64,000 nt of DNA from Scandinavium manionii (GTDB lineage: Bacteria > Pseudomonadota > Gammaproteobacteria > Enterobacterales > Enterobacteriaceae), in NCBI RefSeq assembly GCF_024764775.1, contig NZ_JALIGC010000035.1:248001-312000 (forward strand). The letters are read 5' to 3'. This document shows, piece by piece, positions 42,701 to 49,886 of the stretch. The first letter of the stretch is position 1; each line of letters opens with the position of its first letter. Made by a program: the position numbers and the translations under genes. Below the pieces are notes generated by a model. The model did not search any database. It was given only the letters and a program-made list of their open reading frames with translations, and was not told the DNA's origin.

Positions 42701-45348
42701 TTTACGCCGGGTCAGAAGCCAGCCAGCTGGATAAATCCGGCGGGATTTTTGTGCGCAACGGCGAGCACCTTTCGGCTGAAGACAAACTGCTGTTGATGAG
42801 CGTAGCGCATCTGTTTCTTGATGACCGATCGGGCGGTCTGAATGAACAGCTCGATCAACGTATTCACACTTTAAAAGCGCTACCGAGGCCGTTCGTGCCG
42901 CACGTTAGCCCGGGTGACAACCTGCATATTCCGTGGTCGCCCGACACCCGTCAGCTTCTGCATTTCAACGGTCACGGTGGTTTTTCGCAGGATGGTCGCG
43001 AATACCAGATTGTGCTCCGGGAGAATCAACCGACGCCCGCGCCGTGGTCAAACGTGCTGGCTAATGCCCGTTTCGGCAGCGTGTTGTCTGAGGCGGGCCA
43101 GGCCTATAGCTGGTATGAGAACGCGCATGAATACCGACTCACACCGTGGGAAAACGATCCGATCAGCGATCGCAGCGGCGAGGTATTTTATCTGCGTGAC
43201 GAAGAGAGCGGTGCGTACTGGTCTCCGACTACGTTGCCGGTGCGCGGCGAGGGCGATTATCTCTCTCGCCATGGGTTTGGCTACAGCGTATTCGCCCATC
43301 GCGAGAGCGGCATCGACAGCGAACTGACCATTCTGGTGGCCGAAGAAGCCCCGGTCAAACTGGCTATTTTGACGCTCAGTAACAACTCCGGTCGCCCGCG
43401 TAAACTCTCAGTCACCGGTTTTGTGGAATGGACCCTTGCTGAGTCGCGCGCGCGCTCTACCCTCCATATCGTCACCCATGAAGCCAGCGTGAGCGGCGGC
43501 TGCGCGGTCATGGCAAATAACTTTTATGGGGCGGATGGCGGCGGTCGCACGGCCTTTTTTGCCGTCAGCGGTGCGCATTGCTCGCTGACGGGCGATCGGC
43601 GTGAATTTATCGGACGGAACGGTTCTCTGGAAAAACCGGCCGCGATGAATTTGCGCTGGCTGTCGAATAAAACCGGGGCCGGACTCGATCCCTGTGGCGC
43701 GGTACAGTCTGCGACCACGCTCATCGATGGCGACCAGACGACGTTTATTTTTGTGCTCGGCGTGGGTGAAGATCAGGCCCAGGTTCAGGCGCTGCTTAGC
43801 CGCTATCTCAATGAAGATGCAGCTCGTAATGAACTGAACCAGGTCCACCGGATGTGGCACAACCTGCTGGATAAACTGGTCGTCAACACGCCGGATACCA
43901 GCGTGAATTTACTGGTCAACGGCTGGCTGCTGTATCAGACCATCGCCTGTCGCCTGCTGGCGCGCAGCGGCTACTACCAGTCCGGGGGGGCATTTGGCTT
44001 CCGCGATCAGCTACAGGATACGCTCGCCCTCAGCCATGCCGCGCCAGAACGGCTTCGCGAACAGATAGTGCTGTGCGCGTCCCGGCAGTTTATCGAGGGC
44101 GATGTCCAGCACTGGTGGCACCCGCCGCAGGGCAACGGCGTGCGCACCCGCTGTTCGGACGACTATCTCTGGCTGCCGCTGGCGGTCTGTCATTATGTGG
44201 AAACCACCGGCGACACCGGCATCCTCGAACAGCGTATTGCCTGGCTCGAGGGGCGTTCGCTGCAGGCAGGCGAAGAATCCGTGTACGAACAGCCGGTTAT
44301 CAGCGCTCTCGAAGATACCCTGTGGCAACACTGCGTCAAAGCCCTTCAGCACGGCCTGCGTTTCGGTCAGCATGGCCTGCCGCTGATGGGCGCGGGGGAC
44401 TGGAACGACGGCATGAATCGGGTGGGGATCGACGGCAAAGGTGAAAGCGTGTGGCTCGGATTCTTCCTGTTCGACGTATTAGAGCGCTTTGCCTCGTTGG
44501 CCGACAAGCGGCAGGACACCCGCATCAGCGAACTCTGCCGGACCGCAGCCACACGCTTGCAGAAGAGCCTGGAAACCTCTGGCTGGGATGGCGAATGGTA
44601 CCGGCGCGGATATTTTGACGATGGCACTCCACTGGGTTCCAAAGCGTCGCAGGACTGCCGGATTGATGCAATTGCTCAAAGCTGGGCCGTGTTGTCTGGC
44701 GCCACAGGTCAGGAACGAAGCAGCCAGGCCATGAATGCGCTGGATAAACATCTGGTGGATGACGATGCGGGGCTGATTAAACTGCTTACTCCTCCGTTCG
44801 ATGGGCATGGCCCGAACCCAGGCTACATTCAGGGGTATCTGCCGGGCGTGCGCGAAAACGGCGGGCAATACACCCACGGCGCCATCTGGGCGGTGATGGC
44901 TTTTGCACGCATGGGCAACACCGAGCGTGCCTGGCAGCTGTGGTCCCTAATCAACCCGGTGAATCACACGCTAACCACCAGCGCCATCGAGAAATATAAA
45001 GCCGAACCTTACGTGATGAGCGCCGATGTCTACAGCGTTGAGCCACATCGTGGGCGCGCGGGCTGGAGTTGGTATACAGGCTCCGCAGGTTGGGCTTACC
45101 GCTTGCTGACCGAGGAACTCCTGGGGATCAAACGTTACGCTTCAGCCTTCACGGTGCATGTCCAACTCCCGCAAGACTGGCCGAGGGTCAGCATGCGCTA
45201 CCTGCAGGGCCAAAGTCAGTATCAGATAACCGTTTCACGTGATGGCGGACCGTATCGGGTTGTGCTGGATGGCGTTACGCTGCCGGACGACAGGATCCCA
45301 CTCGTCGATGACGGGCAAAACCATACGGTGGAGATATTTCAGACATAA
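36748..45348 (+). CDS. cyclic beta-1,2-glucan synthase (NdvB/Cgs type)
   Basis: Giant inner-membrane enzyme (2866 residues) that should build and cyclise beta-1,2-linked glucose chains from UDP-glucose on a protein-bound primer. Domains in order: cytoplasmic N-terminal part; membrane helices near 424-470; GT84 glycosyltransferase domain with DSDT at 640-643 and RRTRW at 785-789; helices near 830-870 and 957-1000; glucoamylase-like domain with SGSMFEYLMP near 1372; and two glycoside phosphorylase-type (GH94) regions, the last with GAGDWNDGMN at 2549 on, the motif holding the catalytic Asp. Length is close to Brucella and Rhizobium enzymes. Start uncertain: ATG 36748, 36769 or 36775, none with a strong ribosome binding site. 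Confidence 0.92.
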   Translation: MSHQSNAMKMNPKGWLSRSLPLTQAPDLVPLLANDPAGENSLRAELFSSAQMERFGKKLARSHKLSPDKLPYYLLKRLSDNEAIITQNCYTLNAGKKASIMPAGEWLLDNYYLIEEQIRLVRQHLPKNFGKGLPALASPHNCPRIYDIAAEAIAHGDGRWDAASLTIYIRAYQQHTQLTLGEVWALPGMMRLALIENLRRVSIDVVKAQQERNLADSWVTRIFDCAEEAPADVIMVIADMARSRPPLSSAFVAEMVRRLQGRSNMLALPLTWIEQRLAEQGVTTDALIHRFNQQLATGQISVSNSIAGLRLLSDTNWADFAEAMSVVEQTLRLDPAGVYPLMHFDTRDHYRHVIEILARGSRTSEPEVAQHVLTLATQNAPETPGHHIGYWLMGDGRQQLEMELAADTSRFIRLRHSFNQIPLLSWLGSLSLLTTATTAAIMHEMALSGISGLLMLLTVPLVVAVSQLVSDLLSETTTRFRHPRPLPRMDFSAGIPPESATLVVIPCLLTSPENITKLLTSLEICWLGNQHEHLRFALLTDLTDSISQNSLDNRTLLDQAIAQTQVLNRRYPASRPRFYLLHRAPEWNPPQGVWMGYERKRGKLALLNSWLRHPTAQFSSAMDLTAEQLPERIKYVITLDSDTVLPRETAHKLVATMAHPLNRPEYDPARQRVVKGYGILQPGLAEEMPRNGQGRYAALCSSIPGNNPYSMMSSDIYQDLFGEGSFVGKGIYDVDVFVQATANTCPENLVLSHDLLEGCYARSGLLSEVLLYEQYPNNYLSDVARRTRWIRGDWQLLNWLKPRVRKADGSHDKNPLSALSYWKLLDNLRRSLVAPSLLALLFCTLIWVPNPLYWLGVLATVWLMPTALAVTHDLLRKPARRLLTQHLLLVVAGALKRLSRVGLNFITLPHEAGYSLYAIAVTLWRLGFSKRNLSQWVSFSPDNTLFKTSPIRFYRAMWLNVVAGVALTGLTAYVAPWLSTVALPIGIVWCLAPLLLSWLSRQPARKTFSPNKEQKQLLRQTSREIWAFFETFANAKENWLPPDNYQEIPQPTIAHRTSPTNIGLSLMANLTAWDFGYLPIGDVLQRITLTLDSLDKMEHFRGHLYNWYDTRTLAPLSPRYVSSVDSGNMAGHLLTLREGLSAMRNQPILNAVQVLAGIDDTLVILEKHWGQSTPTALRLLRQHCHSAALLPPNELFTELKWMRSQSNHLHALCNHENSVVVRWIEHLQHQLVLLCHEWTHLLSWLTSTYDAQTLPSLCWLAQAKHTGEGSPPASAISLARMRLDIITELEQRLNEHAQMDFTFLYSEVTNLLSIGYNCDSNMADKSHYDLLPSEIRLTSFLAIATNQLPLKSWFALGRLFTTIDNETALMSWSGSMFEYLMPNLVMPTWPGCLLDEMSQSAVMRQIDWGKERGVPWGVSESGYHAFDVQQNYQYQAFGVPGLGLRRGLADDMVVAPYATLLALMISPQKACENLTRLEKIGARGEYGFYEALDYTPSRLATGQLYAVVQSWMAHHQGMAFQALAHVLLDAPMVDRFMASTAFQSASLLLQERVPDAVDLYSPRRHFESHEGRVKPVRYEPRIFTGADSLVPEVQLLSNSHYHLMMTHTGGSYSRWNDLALTRWRSDTTRDNWGAFCYIRDTQTGELLSNSWQPVGDIDSNDEIIFTESGAEYRRTIGNLSIKTQIVVSPEDDIELRRITLLHRGRQPRPLELTTYAEVVLAPATSDQAHPAFSNLFIQTELIAAQNAILCHRRPRSPDEKIPWLFHMMVVHGDNQSEASFETDRANFLGRGNGPANALAAHQSGPLSNTSGSVLDPMLAIRQTITLQPGQPVIVDIVYGVSDNRQQSLALLEKYRDHPIADRVFELAWSHSLVVLRQINANEDDAALFNRLASAIVYPCQELRADSRDISRNRRGQSGLWGWSISGDLPIVLLTITNEESILSVTTLIQAHRYWRLKGLAVDLVILNNSPGGYQQGLQNTIMDLIYAGSEASQLDKSGGIFVRNGEHLSAEDKLLLMSVAHLFLDDRSGGLNEQLDQRIHTLKALPRPFVPHVSPGDNLHIPWSPDTRQLLHFNGHGGFSQDGREYQIVLRENQPTPAPWSNVLANARFGSVLSEAGQAYSWYENAHEYRLTPWENDPISDRSGEVFYLRDEESGAYWSPTTLPVRGEGDYLSRHGFGYSVFAHRESGIDSELTILVAEEAPVKLAILTLSNNSGRPRKLSVTGFVEWTLAESRARSTLHIVTHEASVSGGCAVMANNFYGADGGGRTAFFAVSGAHCSLTGDRREFIGRNGSLEKPAAMNLRWLSNKTGAGLDPCGAVQSATTLIDGDQTTFIFVLGVGEDQAQVQALLSRYLNEDAARNELNQVHRMWHNLLDKLVVNTPDTSVNLLVNGWLLYQTIACRLLARSGYYQSGGAFGFRDQLQDTLALSHAAPERLREQIVLCASRQFIEGDVQHWWHPPQGNGVRTRCSDDYLWLPLAVCHYVETTGDTGILEQRIAWLEGRSLQAGEESVYEQPVISALEDTLWQHCVKALQHGLRFGQHGLPLMGAGDWNDGMNRVGIDGKGESVWLGFFLFDVLERFASLADKRQDTRISELCRTAATRLQKSLETSGWDGEWYRRGYFDDGTPLGSKASQDCRIDAIAQSWAVLSGATGQERSSQAMNALDKHLVDDDAGLIKLLTPPFDGHGPNPGYIQGYLPGVRENGGQYTHGAIWAVMAFARMGNTERAWQLWSLINPVNHTLTTSAIEKYKAEPYVMSADVYSVEPHRGRAGWSWYTGSAGWAYRLLTEELLGIKRYASAFTVHVQLPQDWPRVSMRYLQGQSQYQITVSRDGGPYRVVLDGVTLPDDRIPLVDDGQNHTVEIFQT

Positions 45349-45466
45349 CGCTGCTTCACCCGGGACACCGGTCATGTGAAGTGAGGCGGGGAAAAGGGAA
45401 ACTATTTGATTCTCGGTGAGTTATGAACAACACTGCCAGAAACAACACAATAAAGCAGGATTGAGC

Positions 45467-46192
45467 ATGTCTTCCACCCGACCACGCCAGCAGCGCGGCG
45501 CGTTTCCGCCTGGAACTCAACACTATGGCCGTTCATTGCTGGGCGCACCGCTGATCTGGTTCCCCGCCCCGCTCGCCGACCACAACAGCGGGCTGATTAT
45601 TGCGGGCACCCACGGTGACGAAAACTCGTCCATCGTCACCCTTTCCTGCGCGCTGCGCACCCTGGCCCCTGACCTGCGACGTCATCACGTGGTGTTGACC
45701 GTTAACCCGGACGGTTGCCAGCTGGGGTTACGTGCCAACGCTAACGGGGTTGATCTCAACCGTAACTTTCCGGCCGCAAACTGGAAAGCCGGTGAAACGG
45801 TTTATCGCTGGAACAGTTCCGCAGAGAGCCGTGACGTGGTGCTGTTGACAGGGGATAACCCCGGCTCCGAACCGGAAACCGAAGCGCTGTGTCAACTGAT
45901 CCACAAAATTCACCCGGCGTGGGTGGTGTCGTTCCACGATCCGCTGGCCTGTATTGAAGATCCGCAGCAAACGGTTCTGGGCCAATGGCTGGCAGACAGC
46001 TTTGAACTGCCGCTGGTGACAAGCGTTGGCTACGCGACGCCAGGCTCGTTTGGCAGCTGGTGTGCCGATCTCGGCCTGCACTGCATCACCGCGGAATTCC
46101 CGCCGATTTCATCCGATGAAGCGAGCGAAAAATATCTGGCGGCAATGACCGGCCTGCTGCACTGGCATCCGGAATTATCATCAACGCGATGA
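45467..46192 (+). CDS. mpaA: murein tripeptide amidase MpaA
   Basis: Cytoplasmic zinc carboxypeptidase (M14 family) that cuts the D-Glu-diaminopimelate bond of murein tripeptide during wall recycling, giving L-Ala-D-Glu for YcjG. The 241-residue protein has the zinc site in AGTHGDENSS and, later, VVSFHDPLAC, the substrate-binding LRANANGVDLNRNFPA and the catalytic-Glu region HCITAEFPPIS. The ATG at 45467 follows AGCAGGA; an upstream extension of 17 codons is unlikely. It is 118 bp after the glucan synthase with no terminator seen between, so the two may be co-transcribed. Confidence 0.94.
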   Translation: MSSTRPRQQRGAFPPGTQHYGRSLLGAPLIWFPAPLADHNSGLIIAGTHGDENSSIVTLSCALRTLAPDLRRHHVVLTVNPDGCQLGLRANANGVDLNRNFPAANWKAGETVYRWNSSAESRDVVLLTGDNPGSEPETEALCQLIHKIHPAWVVSFHDPLACIEDPQQTVLGQWLADSFELPLVTSVGYATPGSFGSWCADLGLHCITAEFPPISSDEASEKYLAAMTGLLHWHPELSSTR

Positions 46193-46230
46193 GATTTTTT
46201 TGAGTCATTTGCGGCGACGGATCAGCCAAT

Positions 46231-46267
46231 AAAAAACCCGCATGGCCGGAGCAATGCGGGTTTTTTT
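46231..46267. terminator. bidirectional terminator between mpaA and the small membrane gene
   Basis: ACCCGCAT pairs with ATGCGGGT around GGCCGGAGCA, with six A residues before and seven T residues after, so it can stop transcription from both sides (mpaA on plus, the 39-residue gene on minus). Confidence 0.9.
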
Positions 46268-46284
46268 ACAAATCATCTGGTACG

Positions 46285-46404
46285 TCAGGCAAAATACAAC
46301 CCAGCTACCACGATGAGGACAAGCACGACGGCAGCCACGGTATCAATCATCCGTTTCATCAGCTCGTCCTGCGTTGCGACGCTTTCGTCTTCCCACTCAA
46401 TCAT
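46285..46404 (-). CDS. small tail-anchored membrane protein (39 residues)
   Basis: A 39-codon gene with GAGGGTG before its ATG. The first 18 residues are polar and acidic (MIEWEDESVATQDELMKRMI), and the last ~19 form one membrane helix (DTVAAVVLVLIVVAGLYFA) ending at the C-terminus, typical of tail-anchored enteric small membrane proteins. Similar short proteins are annotated near mpaA in other enterics, but I cannot give a symbol safely. It shares a bidirectional terminator with mpaA. Function unknown. Confidence 0.7.
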   Translation of the reverse strand: MIEWEDESVATQDELMKRMIDTVAAVVLVLIVVAGLYFA

Positions 46405-46505
46405 CTCAGCACCCTCAAATTTGTGACGGGCATATCCTAAACGCGCCTTGCGGATGCCGGATGATCGTTTTGTGCCGGATCCTGTTTATAAATAAATTAA
46501 CGATT

Positions 46506-47471
46506 TCATAGGTAAAGCGTACCGGTGCCAAAGCGTAATGCGGGTTCGGCATCTATTGCCAGCCACGTCGGGCCATCGAGATCGGCAAAGCGCACCTTCG
46601 GCGTCAGCGGCAGTGCGGCGCTGATGGCGCGAGAGGTACACAACATACAGCCTAGCATCAGATCAAATCCCTGCAATTTGGCTTCCGTCGCCAGCGCCAG
46701 CGCTTCGGTTAAACCACCGGTTTTATCCAGTTTGATATTAATCATTTCATAGCGTCCGGCGAGTTTCGCCAGACTTTTACGGGTGTGACAGCTTTCATCA
46801 GCGCAAATCGGCAGCGGATGAATAAAGTTCGCCAGCGCACCATCCTCCCCTGCGGGTAACGGCTGTTCCAGCATCGCGACGTTCAAATCTGCCAGAAGCT
46901 GACAGCGTGAAGCCAGCCCATCGCTATGCCAGGACTCGTTGGCGTCGACAATCAGTGTGGCCTCCGGGACGGCTGCACGAATGGCGAACATTCTTTCGCT
47001 GATCAGATGGTCATCGAGCTTAACCTTTAACAACCGCGCGCCCTTATCCCACAGCGCCCTGGCGCTATTCGCCATCTGATCCGGTGTGCCAATCACCACG
47101 GTTTGCGCCGTTGTCACTTCGGAGGGTAATTCGCTGCCCGCTAAATCCGACAGCGAGCGCCCCGCTTTGCGCACGTCAATATCCCACAGCGCACAGTCTA
47201 CGGCGTTGCGTGCCGCGCCCGCGGGCAGAAGCTGCTGCAAAGCGTCGCGCGTCAGTCCGGATTCAAGCTGTTCGCCAATACTGGCAATCTGCGCCATCAC
47301 CGAGGCAATACTCTCGCCATAGCGCGGATAGGGAGTACATTCTCCTGTCCCTGTCACACCCTCTTCCTGGATTTCCACCACCACCACTTTCGCTTCGCTG
47401 CGGGCGCCGCGGGCGATGACGAATGGCGTATGCAGTGGCCAGGCTTCCTCGTACACTCTCAAACTTCTCAT
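46506..47471 (-). CDS. ycjG: L-Ala-D/L-Glu epimerase
   Basis: Enolase-superfamily (muconate lactonising subgroup) enzyme that epimerises L-Ala-D-Glu to L-Ala-L-Glu, the step after MpaA in murein peptide recycling. The 321 residues equal the E. coli protein. Catalytic Lys residues lie in KVKLDDH and MINIKLDKTGG, and the three magnesium ligands in IVDANES, LEQPLP and CADES. The N-terminal capping domain contains GTGECTPYPRYGES. Divergent from tpx with a 102-bp gap. Confidence 0.94.
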   Translation of the reverse strand: MRSLRVYEEAWPLHTPFVIARGARSEAKVVVVEIQEEGVTGTGECTPYPRYGESIASVMAQIASIGEQLESGLTRDALQQLLPAGAARNAVDCALWDIDVRKAGRSLSDLAGSELPSEVTTAQTVVIGTPDQMANSARALWDKGARLLKVKLDDHLISERMFAIRAAVPEATLIVDANESWHSDGLASRCQLLADLNVAMLEQPLPAGEDGALANFIHPLPICADESCHTRKSLAKLAGRYEMINIKLDKTGGLTEALALATEAKLQGFDLMLGCMLCTSRAISAALPLTPKVRFADLDGPTWLAIDAEPALRFGTGTLYL

Positions 47472-47573
47472 TCCCTGCCCCTCGATTTACCAGCACTAAA
47501 AGGATTTGCCGTGTTAACTGTTGATGTCATACACTAGCCGCGACGTTAACTATATGTAAACAGGAAGATAATC

Positions 47574-48080
47574 ATGTCACAAACTGTGCATTTCCAGGGC
47601 AACCCCGTTTCCGTTCAGGGCTCCATTCCGCAGGCGGGCGCCAAAGCATCAGCATTCACTCTGGTCGCTAAGGATCTCTCCGACGTCGCACTGAGCCAGT
47701 TCGCTGGTAAACGTAAAGTGCTGAACATTTTCCCGAGCATTGATACCGGCGTATGCGCTGCATCCGTGCGTAAATTCAACCAGCTGGCAACCGAACTGAA
47801 CAACACTGTCGTGCTGTGCATTTCTGCTGACCTGCCGTTCGCCCAGTCCCGCTTCTGCGGTGCAGAAGGCCTGAGCAACGTTGTTACCCTGTCCACCCTG
47901 CGTGCGCCAGAGTTCCTGCAGCAGTATGGTGTTGGCATCGCAGACGGCGCGTTGAAAGGCCTGTCTGCTCGCGCGGTCATCGTGCTTGATGAAAACGACA
48001 ACGTGGTTCTGAGCGAGCTGGTGAACGAAATCACCAACGAGCCGGACTATGATGCTGCGCTGGAAGCACTGAAAGCCTGA
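47574..48080 (+). CDS. tpx: thiol peroxidase Tpx
   Basis: Atypical 2-Cys peroxiredoxin that reduces alkyl hydroperoxides with thioredoxin, mainly in the periplasmic and cytosolic defence against lipid peroxides. The 168 residues are the standard length. Peroxidatic Cys61 in DTGVCAASV and resolving Cys95 in QSRFCGAEG are at the E. coli positions. Start ATG at 47574 after AGGAAG. A terminator shared with tyrR follows. Confidence 0.96.
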   Translation: MSQTVHFQGNPVSVQGSIPQAGAKASAFTLVAKDLSDVALSQFAGKRKVLNIFPSIDTGVCAASVRKFNQLATELNNTVVLCISADLPFAQSRFCGAEGLSNVVTLSTLRAPEFLQQYGVGIADGALKGLSARAVIVLDENDNVVLSELVNEITNEPDYDAALEALKA

Positions 48081-48082
48081 TA

Positions 48083-48115
48083 AAAAAATGCCGCCTTCAT
48101 CACTGAAGGCGGCAT
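48083..48115. terminator. shared terminator between tpx and tyrR
   Basis: ATGCCGCCTTCA (48088-48099) pairs perfectly with TGAAGGCGGCAT (48104-48115) around TCAC. Seven A residues precede it, so its T-tract faces the minus strand and best serves tyrR; the stem can also slow tpx transcripts. Confidence 0.9.
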
Positions 48116-48120
48116 CGCAT

Positions 48121-49662
48121 TTACTCTTCGTTTTTCTTCTGACTTAAGCCATATTCCCGCAACTTATTCGCAATCGCCGTATGCGAAACGCCCAGGCGTT
48201 TGGCAAGCTTACGTGTGCTCGGATAGCTACGATAAAGCTGAGTCAGCACCGAACGCTCAAAGCGGCTGGTGATATCATCCAGCGAACCTTCCATCGCATC
48301 TTCTCCGACCGCCACCGTGGTGGTGTCGTAGTCCGGCAGTAAGATGTCCTGCGGGCGCAGCTCGTAACCGTCCAGCTGTGTCAGTGCACGGTATACGGCA
48401 TTTTTCAACTGACGCACGTTGCCCGGCCAACCGTAGCGGGTCAGCACGGTGTTCAAATCAGCGGCCAGTTTCGGACGCGCAATCCCCTGCTCATCGGCAA
48501 AACGGGCCACAAACAGCTCCGTCAGCGGCATGATGTCCTGAGCCCGATCGCGCAGCGGCGGCAGGTTCAGGGTCAGCACGTTCAGACGATAATAGAGATC
48601 TTCGCGGAACAGCCCTTTCTGCACCAGTTCGACGAGGTTCTTCTGGGTGGCGCAAATCACCCGCACATCGACGTGAATTTCGTGGTCTTCACCGACGCGG
48701 CGGAACGTACCGTCATTCAGGAAACGCAACAGTTTGACCTGCATCCCCGGTGACATTTCACCGATTTCATCCAACAGCACCGAGCCGCCATTGGCCTGCT
48801 CAAAGAAGCCTTTTTTGCCTTCCGGCGCATGGCCGAACAGTTCGCTTTCGACCGCATCTTCCGGAATCGACGCGCAGTTCAGCGCCAGATACGGCTTCTG
48901 CGCACGCGGGCTTGCCAGATGACAGGCGTTCGCCAGCAAATCTTTCCCGGTGCCGGTGTCACCGACAATCAGCAGCGGCGCGCTCAACATCGCCAGCTTG
49001 CGGGCCTGCTCAACCACGTGACGCATTTTCGGGCTAACGGCGATAATCTGACTGAAGGCGCTGACGTCCTGGCTGGTCATGGTTTGCAGCTGACGGCCCA
49101 TGCGTAATGTAGAACGCAGCATCACGACGGCCCCCATCAGAACGCGCGTGGCATTTTCGCCTTCCAGCGTGACCGGGGTAATTTCCAGTAGGAAGTTTTG
49201 CCCGTTGATCACCACGTGTTCTGCGTGGGACTCCATCGGGGTGTCATCCAGCCAGCGCTGGAAGTTGAAGCCGTTGATCAGTTGTGCGGCGTTGTGGCTG
49301 CGCAGTTTCTCCTGCGACTGACCGAACAACTGACAGCTCGCCGGGTTCGCCAGCTCGACTTTGCTTTTAGTGTCCAGCGACAGTACCGGCTCCGGCATCG
49401 CTTCCAGTAACGCGCTCAGCGCCAGATGTTCACGTTCCGACGGCATCCACGGCACAGTACGCACATCGGTCACGCCAGCGATGCGACGGATTTCCGCCAT
49501 CAGGGTGCGGAAGCTGTCAAATTCCAGCTCCGCGAAATTAAGGTAAATTCGGCCAATGGGGTCGATGTCGATCCCGCGCAGGTCAATCCCACGCAGCACC
49601 AACAGATCGAGTAATTCACGGGTCAGACCAAGACGGTCCTCACAAAAGACTTCAAGACGCAT
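48121..49662 (-). CDS. tyrR: aromatic amino acid regulator TyrR
   Basis: Regulator of aromatic amino acid synthesis and uptake. The 513 residues equal E. coli. Order: N-terminal ACT domain (MRLEVFCEDRLGLTRELLDL), PAS domain (about 78-190), AAA+ ATPase domain with Walker A GDTGTGKD and the segment LLDEIGEMSPGMQVKLLRFL, and a C-terminal helix-turn-helix (TRKLAKRLGVSHTAIANKLR). Like other TyrR proteins it lacks the GAFTGA loop used to drive sigma-54 polymerase. Minus strand; a palindrome resembling a TyrR box lies upstream, consistent with autoregulation. Confidence 0.95.
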   Translation of the reverse strand: MRLEVFCEDRLGLTRELLDLLVLRGIDLRGIDIDPIGRIYLNFAELEFDSFRTLMAEIRRIAGVTDVRTVPWMPSEREHLALSALLEAMPEPVLSLDTKSKVELANPASCQLFGQSQEKLRSHNAAQLINGFNFQRWLDDTPMESHAEHVVINGQNFLLEITPVTLEGENATRVLMGAVVMLRSTLRMGRQLQTMTSQDVSAFSQIIAVSPKMRHVVEQARKLAMLSAPLLIVGDTGTGKDLLANACHLASPRAQKPYLALNCASIPEDAVESELFGHAPEGKKGFFEQANGGSVLLDEIGEMSPGMQVKLLRFLNDGTFRRVGEDHEIHVDVRVICATQKNLVELVQKGLFREDLYYRLNVLTLNLPPLRDRAQDIMPLTELFVARFADEQGIARPKLAADLNTVLTRYGWPGNVRQLKNAVYRALTQLDGYELRPQDILLPDYDTTTVAVGEDAMEGSLDDITSRFERSVLTQLYRSYPSTRKLAKRLGVSHTAIANKLREYGLSQKKNEE

Positions 49663-49730
49663 GGGAGTATCACCCTCATAGCCAATAACGCATGGATGAT
49701 AAGACAGTTCCCCGCCTGCGGGAAGATGGC

Positions 49731-49748
49731 TGTCAACAATTATTGACA
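49731..49748. promoter_or_regulatory. TyrR-box-like palindrome upstream of tyrR
   Basis: TGTCAA-CAATTA-TTGACA is a perfect 18-bp palindrome with the 6-bp spacing of the TyrR box (TGTAAA-N6-TTTACA), differing by one base in each arm. It lies 69-86 bp upstream of the tyrR start codon, and one arm could double as a -35 element (TTGACA). Autorepression of tyrR is known in E. coli. Confidence 0.6.
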
Positions 49749-49886
49749 GTATGGCGGAAAATCAGGCGCTTTGCCGTAAACACGGCGAGTAAAGCACAAA
49801 GGGACAAGGTCAAATGTGATTTTTGCAGCGGCGGTTGAGTGACATATCCCTCTCAGTAAAGAGAGGGATAAATGGCAAACGAAACG

